From the NCBI GenBank assembly GCA_037501455.1, contig CM074859.1:93206894-93270893 (forward strand): a stretch of DNA of 64,000 nt. Reading direction: 5' to 3'. Below, in pieces: positions 10,670 to 21,666 of this stretch. The DNA comes from Lantana camara. Lineage: Eukaryota > Streptophyta > Magnoliopsida > Lamiales > Verbenaceae. A program made the position numbers and the translations under genes. Positions within the stretch are counted from its first letter, which is position 1. The number at the start of each line of letters is the position of its first letter. The notes under the pieces are model-generated. The model saw only the letters and a list, made by a program, of their open reading frames with translations, was not told the DNA's origin and made no database searches.

Positions 10670-12483
10670 GTGAGGGGGCTAACCCACGCATACGTACATA
10701 TAAGTAAGAGCAAAGCAAATTCAAAGCCAGAAAGTTCATGAACCGGGGCGTGGTTTTTGCAATCTAAAACATTTTAACCCGTAGTAATACATATAAATAA
10801 AAAGGTTTAAGGCCGAAAGCCAAAATCAACCAATTTTAGAAATTATAAGTCCACTCCCGTTTCACGAACCATATTCACAATCGGAATCGAAATAACTCGA
10901 TGAGAACGAGTTCCAAACCCACCTAACTCGTTTCATGACAGAATTCGAACAGAAAACATACCAAATTCATAATCAATCCTCCTTCTCCGGTTGGGGATGA
11001 GGAAGCGCTCCTTCAACCCCGTACTCTCATCAAAAGTTCAGATACGGGTGATCCAACCCGCTCCACTGACGGGGATACCGTCTGCCAAAAGGAGACCCGC
11101 CATCCCCTCGACCTCCCGAGGTTAGGCCAAGTCATCCAAAATGGGATTGTGTTGATGAGAGAGCTCGGCGACCCCGTGGTCGACCCGAGAATCACATACC
11201 AGTTCCCCGGGCCCATTTCAAAGATCAAAAGTCATAGTCTTATTAATTTCGAAATTTCAGAATTTTTTCGACTTCAAACTCAAAGTCGTAATCTCGCTAT
11301 TTTTAAAATCGTTCACACACACCAACCCTTTTCAAATCAAACAAACATAAAATAGGTTACGTATATATAAAAGCGTTTTCAATGATTTCATAGCAAATGG
11401 GCGAAATCCCACAAAGTACGTATCATACACATATCTAAGTATATATATATATATACATATATATACGTAATTCGCATGCAGGATCAAAATACAGGTAGGG
11501 TTATAGGTCGTTTTAACTAAAAGAAAGAAACCTCACCTCGTCGACCAAACCGAACGAAACGGACCAAAGCACCTCTAAGAGACCTCCTCGACACCCACGA
11601 AACGAACCTAAAGACAAAGCAAAGAACAAAAGATAACCTTAGACTCGAAATGTACCAATTAGACGCTCGGCAAATGCATATGGATGCTAACGATGCATAA
11701 GGAATGCAATAAGATGTCAATTAGATCATTTGAAGCCATAAAGAATCATATTGATTCATAACTCGTATATTTCACATTAAACGAATTCATAGAAATTACA
11801 TAACAAGCACATCACGTCACATAACATGTTAGACATGCATGCACACCCTTAACGAAACAAGAAAAAATCATGCAAGACAAGGAAAATGTCATGTTCATGC
11901 ATGCATGCACATAGAAGGTCACATAAGCTCATAATGAATCATATTCACATATTTCAAGTAAAATAACTCCACCCATTTCACATAACTTACATAACACGTT
12001 ATATAACACATTAGGAATGCATTCATGTCATAAAAAGAGTAGAAAAATCCCATGCAAATACATGAAAGTCACGTAAACAAAATATCAAGCCATACATGTA
12101 CGTTGGAGAAGGTAGAATGCATATTAGGGCACGTATTGCACGTAAGAGCACCAATCCACATAATAAATTTATAATACAACATATAACACATAGTTCATCA
12201 CGTTAATATTGCATGCATATCACAAACGAGACAAGAAAATATCACAAGAGGCAATCAAACGTCACATTGATTCATGCATGCAAGTTGAAGAACATATAAC
12301 ACATATTAGGCCATATATATCACGTATGAGCATCGAATGCATGTAATTAATTCAAAAATATCCACATAACATATAATATAACATGTTAGTAAAGCATGGG
12401 GATCAAATTAAGCGTAGAAGAATCAAGAAACAAGCAAAAAGAAATAAGAAAACAAAGTTCGGAGCTAAGGAAGCCACTGACCT

Positions 12484-12620
12484 AAATCCACCACGGTGGA
12501 TTTTTTTCAAAGGGAAAATCCACCCCGGCGGATTCAATTCAGAAAATTTTCCAAAGAGGGCCTGCCTCAAATCCACCCCGGCGGATTTTTTTCAAAGGGA
12601 AAATCCACCCCCGTGGATTT
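12484..12620. repeat. Four near-palindromes in the F solo LTR
   Basis: Four ~20-bp units of the form AATCCACC-N-GGYGGATT lie at about 12484-12503, 12516-12533, 12569-12588 and 12601-12620. They form two pairs, each with TTTTTTTCAAAGGGA between its members. The first is a perfect 9-bp stem; centres are CACG or CCCCGG. They lie about 1.26-1.39 kb from the LTR start. Confidence 0.8.
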
Positions 12621-13086
12621 GAGTCAGGGGCTAAATTTTCGAGAGAAAAGCTTGAAAACTCCGTAAAAACTCCAAACAAACCACAAAAACACCAAGCTAA
12701 CACATAATACAAGATATATGCAGTAAAGATGTAAAGTTTCATGCCCTAAAACATGCCAAAACCGAAACTAAAAGATGAGGGAGAAAGAGATGTTCAAACA
12801 AGTTCAAGTTCTTCCAGTTTATGCAAAAACCAACAATGGCACACTCAAGAATCCTAAACCAAATCTCAAAACAAGTTTATATAAGTCATATAGGATGTCA
12901 TAGGATCATAAATCATGCTTTAAATCAAAATAATCCACAAAGAATCATGCAAGAATCAAGAAAATGCATTAAACCCTTACTATTCATGCATATTCATGCT
13001 CTAAGCCGAAGGATGATCAAACATAGATGAAATCTTGCAAAGTGGAAGGTAAAATGATCAAAAAGGCAATTAGATCACAAATAATA

Positions 13087-13093
13087 ACTTACC
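13087..13093 (-). promoter_or_regulatory. Candidate 5' splice site, F solo LTR
   Basis: On the minus strand AAG/GTAAGT is a full consensus donor. It lies about 150 bases after a TATA-like box (about 13269-13277) and a pyrimidine-rich start region. Confidence 0.5.
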
Positions 13094-14142
13094 TTTCAAT
13101 TTGGAAGAGATTTGATGAAGATTGGGTCCAAATTCTTGAAGATGTGAATAGTTACCCTTCTTTCTTCTCTCTTCTTCCTTGGAGCTGAACTTGGCTGCTC
13201 TTTTCTTCTTTTGAGGAGGGTTTGGTTCGAAATAAGGGCTTAGGGAGAGAGTGAGGGCTTACCTTGGTTAATATAAGTCAAAGGTTGGGTTTAATTTGGG
13301 GTTAAATGGGGCCCACAAGTGCAAGACTAGTCAAAAGGTGGTACTTTGGTGCAAGCTGCCCATTCCGGGTGAAAAACGGGGGTCCAAATGGGCTTAGAAA
13401 AATACCAAATCAGGTTTAAAAGTTTCCTTTCTTCGTTACAAGTGTGACTCTTCTTCTGGAATTCAAATCCGAATTCCCGAGCTCAAGTTATGGCGTCCGG
13501 AACCCAAGGTGCGCTAAAGCTAGTTAGGCCCTCAAGTCCCTCATAAATCCCGTCTTTACAAAACGAGCCAGGAACCAAATAAAACTAACTCTAAAACATG
13601 TAACGAGCATGTAAACACGTTCATAACTCACAAATTTCACGCATACCAAGAATTCACAAAAATCAGAATTAAATTCGGACACATAGAAGGTAAAATCCGA
13701 GGCACGTTGACAAAAACGTTTAAAAACAAATTAAAGGTTAAACAAATAATTACAATTAATTTCAAATAATCACATAATCATTAAAATAACACATATTTGC
13801 ATAATTAAAATAATTTAAATGCGCACATAGCACTCTCGAACCGTGTACCTACACGAACGGACGAGCGGGATGTTACACGTTGCTTTGACAGGTTATGTAG
13901 TCCGAACTCGTTTACATGTAACTTAACTGTTGTTGATTATTATTTGTTTTAATTACATTTCCGCATATTAGTTCTTGTTGCGCACTTGATTAACAGGGTC
14001 TAGTCCTGCCTAGCCAGGAGTGTTTTGGTTTGTCACCCGTTCGCTATGACTTGGTGCGTATACGGATATCCGTTTCGTATATGTACTGGGGCATAGTGCG
14101 GGGGTTGTGGCGTACCGACGCTCCGACCGCTACATCCTTAAG

Positions 14143-14160
14143 TGGTATCAGAGCTCTAGG
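14143..14160 (+). other. Primer-binding site of element A
   Basis: TGGTATCAGAGCTCTAGG begins 8 bases after the LTR end. Its first 12 bases match the usual plant initiator-Met tRNA primer complement. Confidence 0.9.
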
Positions 14161-14364
14161 TTGCAAAACCGGAGTTCTAGTGTCGAGTCATGTCTGTCTA
14201 GGTCGTACGGCTTAAGAACTACGTGTTTATGTGCTTAGTTGAATTGCATTGTTTTGAAATTTGATGAAATTATTTGAATTACTTGGTTTAGTTGTTTGTT
14301 TCAATTAATTGCAATACCTAGGTATATTTGTTTAACCAATCATGCATCTATTTCAGTTTCTTAT

Positions 14365-14375
14365 ATTTCAGGATG
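14365..14375 (+). promoter_or_regulatory. Acceptor-like site at the gag start of A
   Basis: TTTCAG/G then ATG: the AG is at 14370-14371 and the gag ATG is 14373-14375, preceded by T-rich sequence. Element G has the same arrangement at 59321-59330. Confidence 0.45.
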
Positions 14376-15392
14376 CCTCGTGGCCGACCTCCACGTGACC
14401 ATGGACCGCCCCGTTATGACCCTCCTCGACGGCCACAAATGAATATGGAAAACTTCATGGATGCTGTATATAACTATGTTGAACAGAGGTGTGCGGAAGC
14501 TCCACCTCCACCTCCACCTCCGGTGGTACAACAACCTCCACCACCACCGCCTCGGAATGCACATACAGTATTTCTCAGCTATAGCCCTCCTAAATTCATG
14601 GGGACTACGGATGATATTGTAGCAGAGACTTGGCTTTCTCGCATTAGCCGTATTTATGAGGTATGCCCCTGCACCCCTGAAGAGCAAGGCCTCTTTGCTG
14701 TGTTTCAACTAGAAGGGGATGCCTACGAATGGTGGAAAGGAATTCGGGAGAAATTGGAGGTAAATAGGGAAGAACTCAATTGGGATGTCTTCACTCGAGA
14801 GTTTCGCGATGCCTATGTACCCGAGGTTGTACGGGAGAAGAGTGAGCAGGAGTTTATGGACCTCAAGCAAGGGTCCCGGACTGTGGCACATTATCTTGAT
14901 GTCTTTAATAGATTGGCCAAGTATGCACCTCGTATTACACGGGATGAGAAGAGAAAAGCCAAGAGATTTATTGCCGGTTTGAGGGAAGACTTGAGATATG
15001 GGAGTGCCGGACATAAATTTGAGTCCTTTTCGGATACGGTTCAGAGGGCTATGGTTCAAGAAGAAGAGTATTGAAAGAAAGATCCTGTTTCAAAAGGCTA
15101 TACAGGGCAGAGTTCGGGATCGGGCTCCAAGAGGCCCACACTTCAGAATGCTCAGCCCCCATGGGTCCGTGACAAGAAACCCCGACCAGCGAGACTACCT
15201 TAGAAAGGACCAACAACCCTTCCTCCAGCAGGACCAAAGCCATACACTCATTGTGGGGGTCCCAATCACAACTATGACAATTGTTGGAAGAGGCTCGGAC
15301 GTTGCTTAATTTGTGGGTCTCCGGAACATAAGGCCTATGCTTGTGATCAGGCTAGAGATCGGGGACAAAAAGGTGGAAATCAGAGACAGCTT
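14373..15392 (+). pseudogene. gag: Gag of element A (capsid and zinc knuckles), interrupted
   Basis: This is the structural protein that forms the cytoplasmic virus-like particle and packages element RNA. I start it at the ATG at 14373 (MPRGRPPRD), just after an acceptor-like site. A proline-rich stretch (about residues 45-70) precedes the capsid core (FMGTTDDIVAETWLSRI, AYEWWKGI, FMDLKQGSRTVAHY), which matches the retrotransposon Gag family. Two in-frame stops, TGA at 15072-15074 and TAG at 15201-15203, break the frame before the zinc knuckles. Of these the second is intact (CLICGSPEHKAYAC, from 15303) and the first has lost its first cysteine (YTHCGGPNHNYDNC). The frame then runs on without a shift into the protease, as expected for a single Gag-Pol frame. 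Confidence 0.9.
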
Positions 15393-16085
15393 GTGAGAGC
15401 CCGTGGGTATGCCCTCGAGGGTGAGGATCAGGATGCCCAGGTTGATGTTGCTGCCGTCGTTGAAGGTACTATTTGCATTCATGGCACTTGCATCTATGCA
15501 TTATTTGACCCGGGTGCAACACACTCATTTCTTGCTCGAGACTTGGTCTCTTCTTTGTACTTGCCTGCTCCTTGGTTGGATGCCTGTTTTGTGGTTAGTT
15601 CACCTCTAGGAGGTCGTCTTAAGACGAATCGTGTGTTTAAGAATTGTCCGGTGAGCATTGAGGGTCGTGATTATCCAGCCGATTTTGTGGAGATGTCGAT
15701 GAAGAAGTATGGAGCCATTCTTGGGATGGATTGGTTGTTTGTACACCGAGCCGTTAGAGACTGTCATGCCAAGAAGATCCGTTTAGGTGCCGAAGTTTTT
15801 ATGGGCGAGAAAGGAAAGTCTAATCCTATAATCTCTTTCATGGAAGCTCACAAACTTGTGAAAGATGGAGCCACTGGATACATAGCCTATCTTCTCAATA
15901 AAACTAAAGATCAAGCTAAGTTGGAGGAAACCGAGGTCGTTAAGGACTTTCTTAATGTATTTCCGGAGAATTTGGGTTCTCTTCCACCAAAACGGGAAAT
16001 TGAGTTCGTGATAGACCTCTATCCGGAAACAGAGGCTTTCTCGAAGACACCTTATCGCATGGCTCCAGCTGAGTTAAAGGATTAA
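15393..16085 (+). pseudogene. pol: Protease and start of RT of element A
   Basis: This is the aspartic protease part of the polyprotein, in the same frame as gag. The active-site motif is FDPGATHSF (Asp codon at 15507-15509), the DPG variant in place of DSG seen in many plant gypsy elements. The C-terminal part reads YGAILGMDWL, then the linker to RT (FPENLGSLPPKREIEFVIDL, then APAELK). The frame ends at a TAA (16083-16085) produced by loss of one base at about 16080. Codons after that continue the expected RT sequence in another frame, so this is a single-base frameshift, not a natural gene end. Confidence 0.9.
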
Positions 16086-16804
16086 AGACACAACTTGACG
16101 AGCTATTGGCTTGCGGATACATTAGACCGAGTACATCACCTTGGGGTGCTCCCGTCCTATTTGTAAAGAAGAAGGATGGAACGTTGAGACTGTGTATTGA
16201 CTACCGTGAGCTCAATAGGATGACGGTGAAGAACAAGTACCCCCTTCCACACATCGAGGAGTTATTTGATCTACTTCAGGGTTCGAAGGTTTATTCCAAA
16301 CTTGATTTGAGACAAGGGTATTATCAGTTAAGGGTCCGGCAAGAGGATATTCCAAAGACTGGATTCAACACCCGATATGGACACTACGAATTTGTAGTCA
16401 TGCCTTTTGGACTGACAAACGCTCCAGCGGCTTTTATGGACATGATGCACAGGATATTTCGTCCGTTTTTCGACAAGTTTGTGGTGATCTTCATCGATGA
16501 TATCCTAGTGTATTCGAGCACCGAAGAAGAACATGACCAACATTTATGGATAGTGCTCGAGACTCTCAGGGAGCATCAACTTTTTGCAAAGTTTAGCAAA
16601 TGCGAATTCTGGATTGACAGAGTCACTTTCCTAGGCCATATCATATCAGGTAACGGGATTGAAGTGGATCCTTCAAAGATAGAGACTGTAATGCACTGGG
16701 AGCAACCGAAGAATGGCTCTGAAGTAAGAAGTTTTCTTGGCTTAGCAGGTTATTACAGAAGATTCATGAAGTACTTCTCGAAGATAGCAGCGCCTTTGAC
16801 CTGA
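16086..16804 (+). pseudogene. pol: Reverse transcriptase of element A
   Basis: This is the RNA-dependent DNA polymerase of the chromovirus. Conserved blocks occur in order: [64 protein letters not shown], and the catalytic FIDDILVYS with the Asp pair at 16496-16501. After that come [16 protein letters not shown] and [12 protein letters not shown]. The catalytic residues are intact. The domain is cut off from the protease by the frameshift at about 16080. It ends in a TGA (16802-16804) where related elements read on into RNase H; an Arg CGA-to-TGA change is the simplest explanation. Confidence 0.93.
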
Positions 16805-18829
16805 TTGACTAAAAAGGAGATAAAGTTTGACTGGAACGATACTTGTAAGGCAAGCTTCCAACAATTGAAGGAGAAGTTGACCACCAAACCGGTGTTAACC
16901 CTACCCAAACGTACCGAGGGCTACGCCATATATACTGATGCTTCTAAGGGCGGGCTTGGATGTGTGCTAATGCAAAATGGCAAAGTAGTTGCTTACGCCT
17001 CAAGGAAGTTGAAAGATCATGAGAGGAATTACCCCACTCATGATCTCGAGTTAGCAGCTATTATCTTTGCTCTAGCAAAGTGGAGGCACTATCTCTACGG
17101 TGTCAAGTTTGAGATTTTCTCCGACCATAAGAATCACAAGTACTTGTTTACTCAGAAGGAGCTCAATATGAGACAGAGGCGCTGGATGGAGTTTTTGGAA
17201 GATTATGAGTGTACAATCCACTATCATCCAGGAAAAGCTAATGTTGTTGCTGATGCTTTGAGTCGGAAATCAAGCATATCAAATTTGGAGGCTAGCACGA
17301 GTGATAGAACCGAGAACATTGTGTTGAAAGCTCGAATTGCTAACATCACTATACAACCGCATTTGAAACAGAGAATTCTTGATGCTCAAGCTACTGATCC
17401 TTGGATTCAGAACCGGATAGAGAAAGTTCAGGATGATCCGGAGTCACCGTTTGGATTCGATGAATTTGGACTTTTTAGATTTAAGGCTCGAGTTTGTGTG
17501 CCACAAGAGCTACAACGTACAATACTTGAAGAGGCGCATAAGACAGCTTATTCAGTGCATCCCAGTGGTAACAAGATGTACCGAAACTTGAAACAGTATT
17601 ATTGGTGGAATGGTATGAAGAAGAGTGTGGCCAATTACGTAAGGCATTGCCGAACGTGCCAACAAGTCAAAGCGGAACATCAAAAACCTGGAGGTCTGTT
17701 ACAACCTTTGCCTATTCCAGAATGGAAGTGGGAACAAGTGACGATGGAGTTTCTTTCCGGTTTACCGAAGGCTAAAGGTGGTGTTGATGGGATTTGGGTG
17801 ATAGTCGACTACTTAACCAAGTCCGCCCACTTTCTTGCAGTAAGAATGTCCGACAAAGTAAGCAAGCTAGCGGAGAAGTATAATTACGAGATTGTCAGGC
17901 TTCATGGAATCCTGATTAGCATTGTGTCAGATAGGGATCCGAGGTTCACTTCAAAACTGTGGCAGGATCTTCAGAAGCATTTGGGTTCGAAACTTAACTT
18001 CAGCACAGCCTCACACCCTCAGACGGACGGACAGTCAGAGAGGTTGATCAAATACCTCGAAGATATGCTTCGAGCATGTACTTTGGACTTTCAAAGCACT
18101 TGGGACAAACAGTTGCCCTTGATTGAGTTTGCTTACAATAATAGCTATCAAGCCTCGATTGGGATGGCACCGTATGAAGCTCTCTACGGTAGGAAGTGTC
18201 GATCGCCGTTGTTCTTCGATCTAGAATATTGGAAGTGGACAAAGGAAGAAGAGGTGAAAAAGAAAGAAAAAAGTGGAGTCCTTCCTAAGGCCGTTCAAGA
18301 TGCTATCGACAACACTAAAATCATCCAACAACGGATGAAAGCTGCTCAAGATCGCCAAAAGAGCTATGCCGACCGAAGAAGGCGGAACCTCGAGTTCCAG
18401 GTAGGGGATAGAGTCTTTTTGAAAGCATCCCCACGTAAAGGATTCACCTGTATTGGAAGAGGCGGGAAACTAAATCCTCGTTACATTGGTCCATTTGAGA
18501 TACTTGAACGCATTGGCAAAACGGCATATCGATTGGACCTTCCGCCAAACCTGACTGGAATACACAACGTTTTTCATGTGTCTCAAATCCGACAGTACTA
18601 CCCCGATGAATCAGAGCTCCTTCCCGTGGAAGATGTACAATTAGAACCAGATCTGACCACTGTGAGAAAGCCGGTGAGAATCCTTGATCGGAAATTTCAA
18701 GAATTGAGAAATCGGAGAATTCCTCTAGTCAAAGTTTTGTGGCAAGATCAGAAGTCTGAAGAAGCCACTTGGGAAACCGAGGAAAAGATGAGGAAAATCT
18801 ATCCGGCATTGTTCGAAGCTGATCAGTAG
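16805..18829 (+). pseudogene. pol: RNase H, integrase and chromodomain of element A
   Basis: 674 codons without interruption, in frame with RT beyond the stop at 16802. RNase [38 protein letters not shown]. Integrase zinc-binding part: [11 protein letters not shown], then CRTC. Catalytic core: the usual TMDF motif reads TMEF, so the first Asp is Glu (17747-17749). The second Asp (SDRDPRF, 17930-17932) and Glu (QTDGQSER, 18038-18040) are kept with the normal 35-residue spacing. Then come [10 protein letters not shown] and [11 protein letters not shown]. The C-terminus is a chromodomain ([26 protein letters not shown]), which in chromoviruses directs insertion to heterochromatin. This places A in Tekay/Del. 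The Asp-to-Glu change probably impairs integration. Confidence 0.94.
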
Positions 18830-18851
18830 AATCTGGGGACCAGATTCTTTT

Positions 18852-18863
18852 AAGGGGGAAGGT
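18852..18863 (+). other. Polypurine tract of element A
   Basis: AAGGGGGAAGGT (first base A at 18852) lies directly against the 3' LTR start TGTGACG at 18864. It primes plus-strand DNA synthesis. Confidence 0.88.
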
Positions 18864-21482
18864 TGTGACGTCCCGTCTCGCCGGTTAGCAGGTACAACGA
18901 CACGTGTGTGTTAGTACGAGTGTTGCGCGTATTTTAATTTTTATTTGCTAAATGTGAAATTTTCTAAACTTTAATTGTTCATTAATTACCTACGTGTGAA
19001 ATAGTTGTTAATCTTATATTTAAATGTGAAGTTATAATTTAATTATTAATTTATTTCAAATGTGAATTGCATGCAATTTCATTATATATAATACTTTACC
19101 CCACGTAAAGGCATACATTTTGTCATATATGTACATATATGTACTTCTATATAATAGTATTATACATATACATACATATATATATATATACACGCAAGTG
19201 CATATAAACTAAATTGTGTCATATCTATAAACGGAATACCTACATGCAATTGTCTTCTAATATTAAATAAGATCACATAAACATACATTAACATATTCAT
19301 ATTATATGCTTAATTAAAGAAATTCTTTGCCGACTTAGAAATATGTATTTTATATTTATAAAGCATAAACAATTTCCTTACCCATATATCTCACACGTAG
19401 CCAAACACCCAGCTTCACATATCCCACTTTCTCTCTGTCCTTCGGCCCTCACATAATCACACCAAGAAAGAGCATCCCACACCACCGAAACCACCTCCCT
19501 AATTCATTATTGTCACCACTTGCTGCTGCGCAGGTGAGGGGTTGTTGCTATTTCATTTATTTGTATCAATTGGAATTACTTAAAGTTACATGATAATACT
19601 CAATCTAAGATTTTCGTGAATTGCCCTGTTACTTTGATACTTAGTTGGTAGGCCTTGGGTGCTTAATAAATGAAAATTGGAATTATTAATGCTTAACTGT
19701 TGCGTGAGTTGCCTTATTTCTTCAATGAACAATCAATTGGAATTTTTAGTTGGATTGCAACATGATTTCGTCCATTAATGAATCAGTTGTGTCTTGAAGT
19801 AATTAACAACCTAGGTTTATTTTAATTGTTGTTGTCGGTTTGCTTTACTGTTTGGTTAGAATAATTGTTGTAATTATTAGAAATGAGTTGAATAAATCAT
19901 AACTTAGCCTTACCCAACCTACTGCCGTCGAAGTTGCCTATTGATCCTATTTTAATTGCTGCTGCCGAAGCGATTTCTTTTATTTGATCTTTTTTATAAT
20001 TTTATATAATTTATCTCTTTTCGTTCCCGACTCCGAGACCTATATGTATATTATTTAAATTAAAATGTGAGTTACCTTTTAGATTTGCATCGATCTTGAA
20101 TTCCCAATTTGTTTAATTGTTTTAATTATTTTCATATGCATTCATTGAGCATTCTCATCCTATAATACGATCTCAATGCATGTCATATCATTCATATCGT
20201 TAAATGTAATTGCCGTGCGTCGTTACCTGGTTCATTTTGAGTCGAGTCTTAATCAAAATATATTCGGTCTGTACAGATAATCTCCAGGGCGGAGAGGACC
20301 AGGTCGAGTAGGCATTGTTCTTGCTTTTTTGTCGTTTACTCCACTCAGGTGAGGTTTTTCTTGTATATCGACCTACAACCGTGCATGTGATAAAAGAGCC
20401 AAAATGTCTTTACTAAAAGCAACCCTTTTATTGCTATATATTAACAAAAATGTTTTCAAACAACAACCTAACCGATTGGTGAGATGTGTGTGTGTGTGTG
20501 TTATGTTGTGGGGCCCAGGGGTCGTGCTTTGGGTGAACCGGGGAGGCAAGGGCCGACGGCTAGCCCATTGTATGGTCCCTTATCGAAGAGGATGAACCCA
20601 GAATCCATTAGGAGGTAAGTGGAGGATGGAGTCCCGAGGGCGAGGGAGTCATGCACCCTTGTTTCTCATGTGTATGTGGATGGGGAGGGTTGGCCGCCCG
20701 AACCATCAACCTGGAGGAAAAAGGATGTTTAGGTAATGATATGATTGTGTGTGTGAATGACCGTAATGAATGAAAATGAGGAGTAAAGATTGGAGACCGC
20801 TCGTCCTCGCCGAGCAACCTACAGTAATTAATCAATGAATTGAATGTCCATAATCCCACTATGCGAATTTCGAATTTTCCAAAAGTAATATGTTTTGATA
20901 AAGAACGTATAGTGGGATTAGGGAATTGTATGCTTGAATGTATATTTACATGTACGGGTGCGTGTGTAGCCCCCTCACCAGTCCTTTGACTGACCCCTCC
21001 ATGTTTTTTTTCCTTTTGCAGTTGCAGGTACGCATGGTCGTAGCTAGGCGGGGAAGTTAGTACAGTCTTTTACTTTCGTGTCTAGCTAGATCCTTATCCT
21101 TTTGTTGGAGTTATACATGAGATACAATATACTTTTGTTAGTTACAGTTTTAAGGCCTTGCCGGCCGTTTATACTTTTGGATACTTGTTACTGTTTTGTT
21201 AGCTTTGGCGGCTACTATATACATACGTTGCTTTGACAGGTTATGTAGTCTGAACTCGTTTACATGTAACTTAACTGTTGTTCATTATTATTTGTTTTAA
21301 TTACGTTTCCGCATATTAGTTCATGTTGCGCACTTGATTGACAGGGTCTAGTCCCGCCTAGCCAGGAGTGTTTTGGTTTATCACCCGTTTGCTATGACTT
21401 GGTGCATATACGGATATCCGTTTCGTATATGTACTGGGGCATAGTGCAGGGGTTGTGGCGTACCGACACTCCGGCCGCTACA
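18864..21482 (+). repeat. Element A 3' LTR (uninterrupted)
   Basis: 2,619 bp, TGTGACG...GCTACA. It is the reference copy for the 5' LTR. A donor-like site (cut 19533/19534), the stem-loop module at 20979-20992, acceptors at 21020-21021 and 21026-21027, and GCTAGGCGG soon after are all present. It contains no gene. Confidence 0.96.
20979..21027 (+). promoter_or_regulatory. Stem-loop, branch point and acceptor module, element A 3' LTR
   Basis: CAGTC-CTTT-GACTG at 20979-20992, with CTGAC running out of the stem, a T-rich stretch, then TTTTGCAG (21021) and TTGCAG/GT (21027). It matches the 5' LTR module, and the second acceptor is better here. Confidence 0.55.
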
Positions 21483-21666
21483 AAATATGAACCAGAACCT
21501 CTGATGTGTGTGCTTGCTTGGAAATCTTGTTTCAAAGTAATGTTTTGAAGTACGATTCTAAAATAAATATTCAAAAATTCAGTTTTAAAGTATAGTTTCG
21601 AAGTAAATCCTTTTCTGAAAACCTAAAGTTTTAAGTACTTCTATTGTTTCTAAAGTCATGCCTCAC

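Larger units (their letters stand above)
10192..13877 (-). mobile_element. Solo LTR of family F
   Basis: A 3,686-bp block flanked by the 5-bp duplication CGTTG (10187-10191 and 13878-13882). On the minus strand it starts TGTAACATCCCG and ends GGGGTGCTACA. There is no primer site, PPT or internal coding sequence, so it is a solo LTR left by LTR-LTR recombination. It interrupts A's 5' LTR; the empty site is visible at 21230-21236. It resembles the F LTR starting at 52709 but is clearly diverged. It carries a donor AAG/GTAAGT (rc of 13087-13092), an acceptor at 10605-10606 and a cluster of near-palindromes. Confidence 0.94.
7825..14134 (+). repeat. Element A 5' LTR (interrupted by solo LTR F)
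   Basis: LTR sequence is 7825-10191 and 13883-14134. The 3,686-bp insert plus its 5-bp duplication accounts exactly for the size difference from the 3' LTR. It contains a TATA-like box (about 8347-8352), a pyrimidine patch (about 8386-8402), a donor-like CAG/GTGAGG and the conserved acceptor module at 9940-9982. Confidence 0.95.
7825..21482 (+). mobile_element. Element A: Tekay/Del-type chromovirus, coding domains complete but broken
   Basis: The ends are TGTGACGTCCCG... and ...CCGGCCGCTACA, with target duplication AAATA at 7820-7824 and 21483-21487. It lies in the 5' LTR of B; the homologous empty site is at about 42578-42590. Its LTRs are both 2,619 bp once the F solo LTR is removed from the 5' copy, and they differ by about 2% where I compared them. 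It carries gag, protease, RT, RNase H, integrase and chromodomain in the usual chromovirus order. Confidence 0.96.

Noticed and set aside
14143..14160. tRNA gene because of tRNA-like bases
   Set aside because: Only the 18-base primer complement is present, here and at 22166, 25202 and 59571; no cloverleaf.
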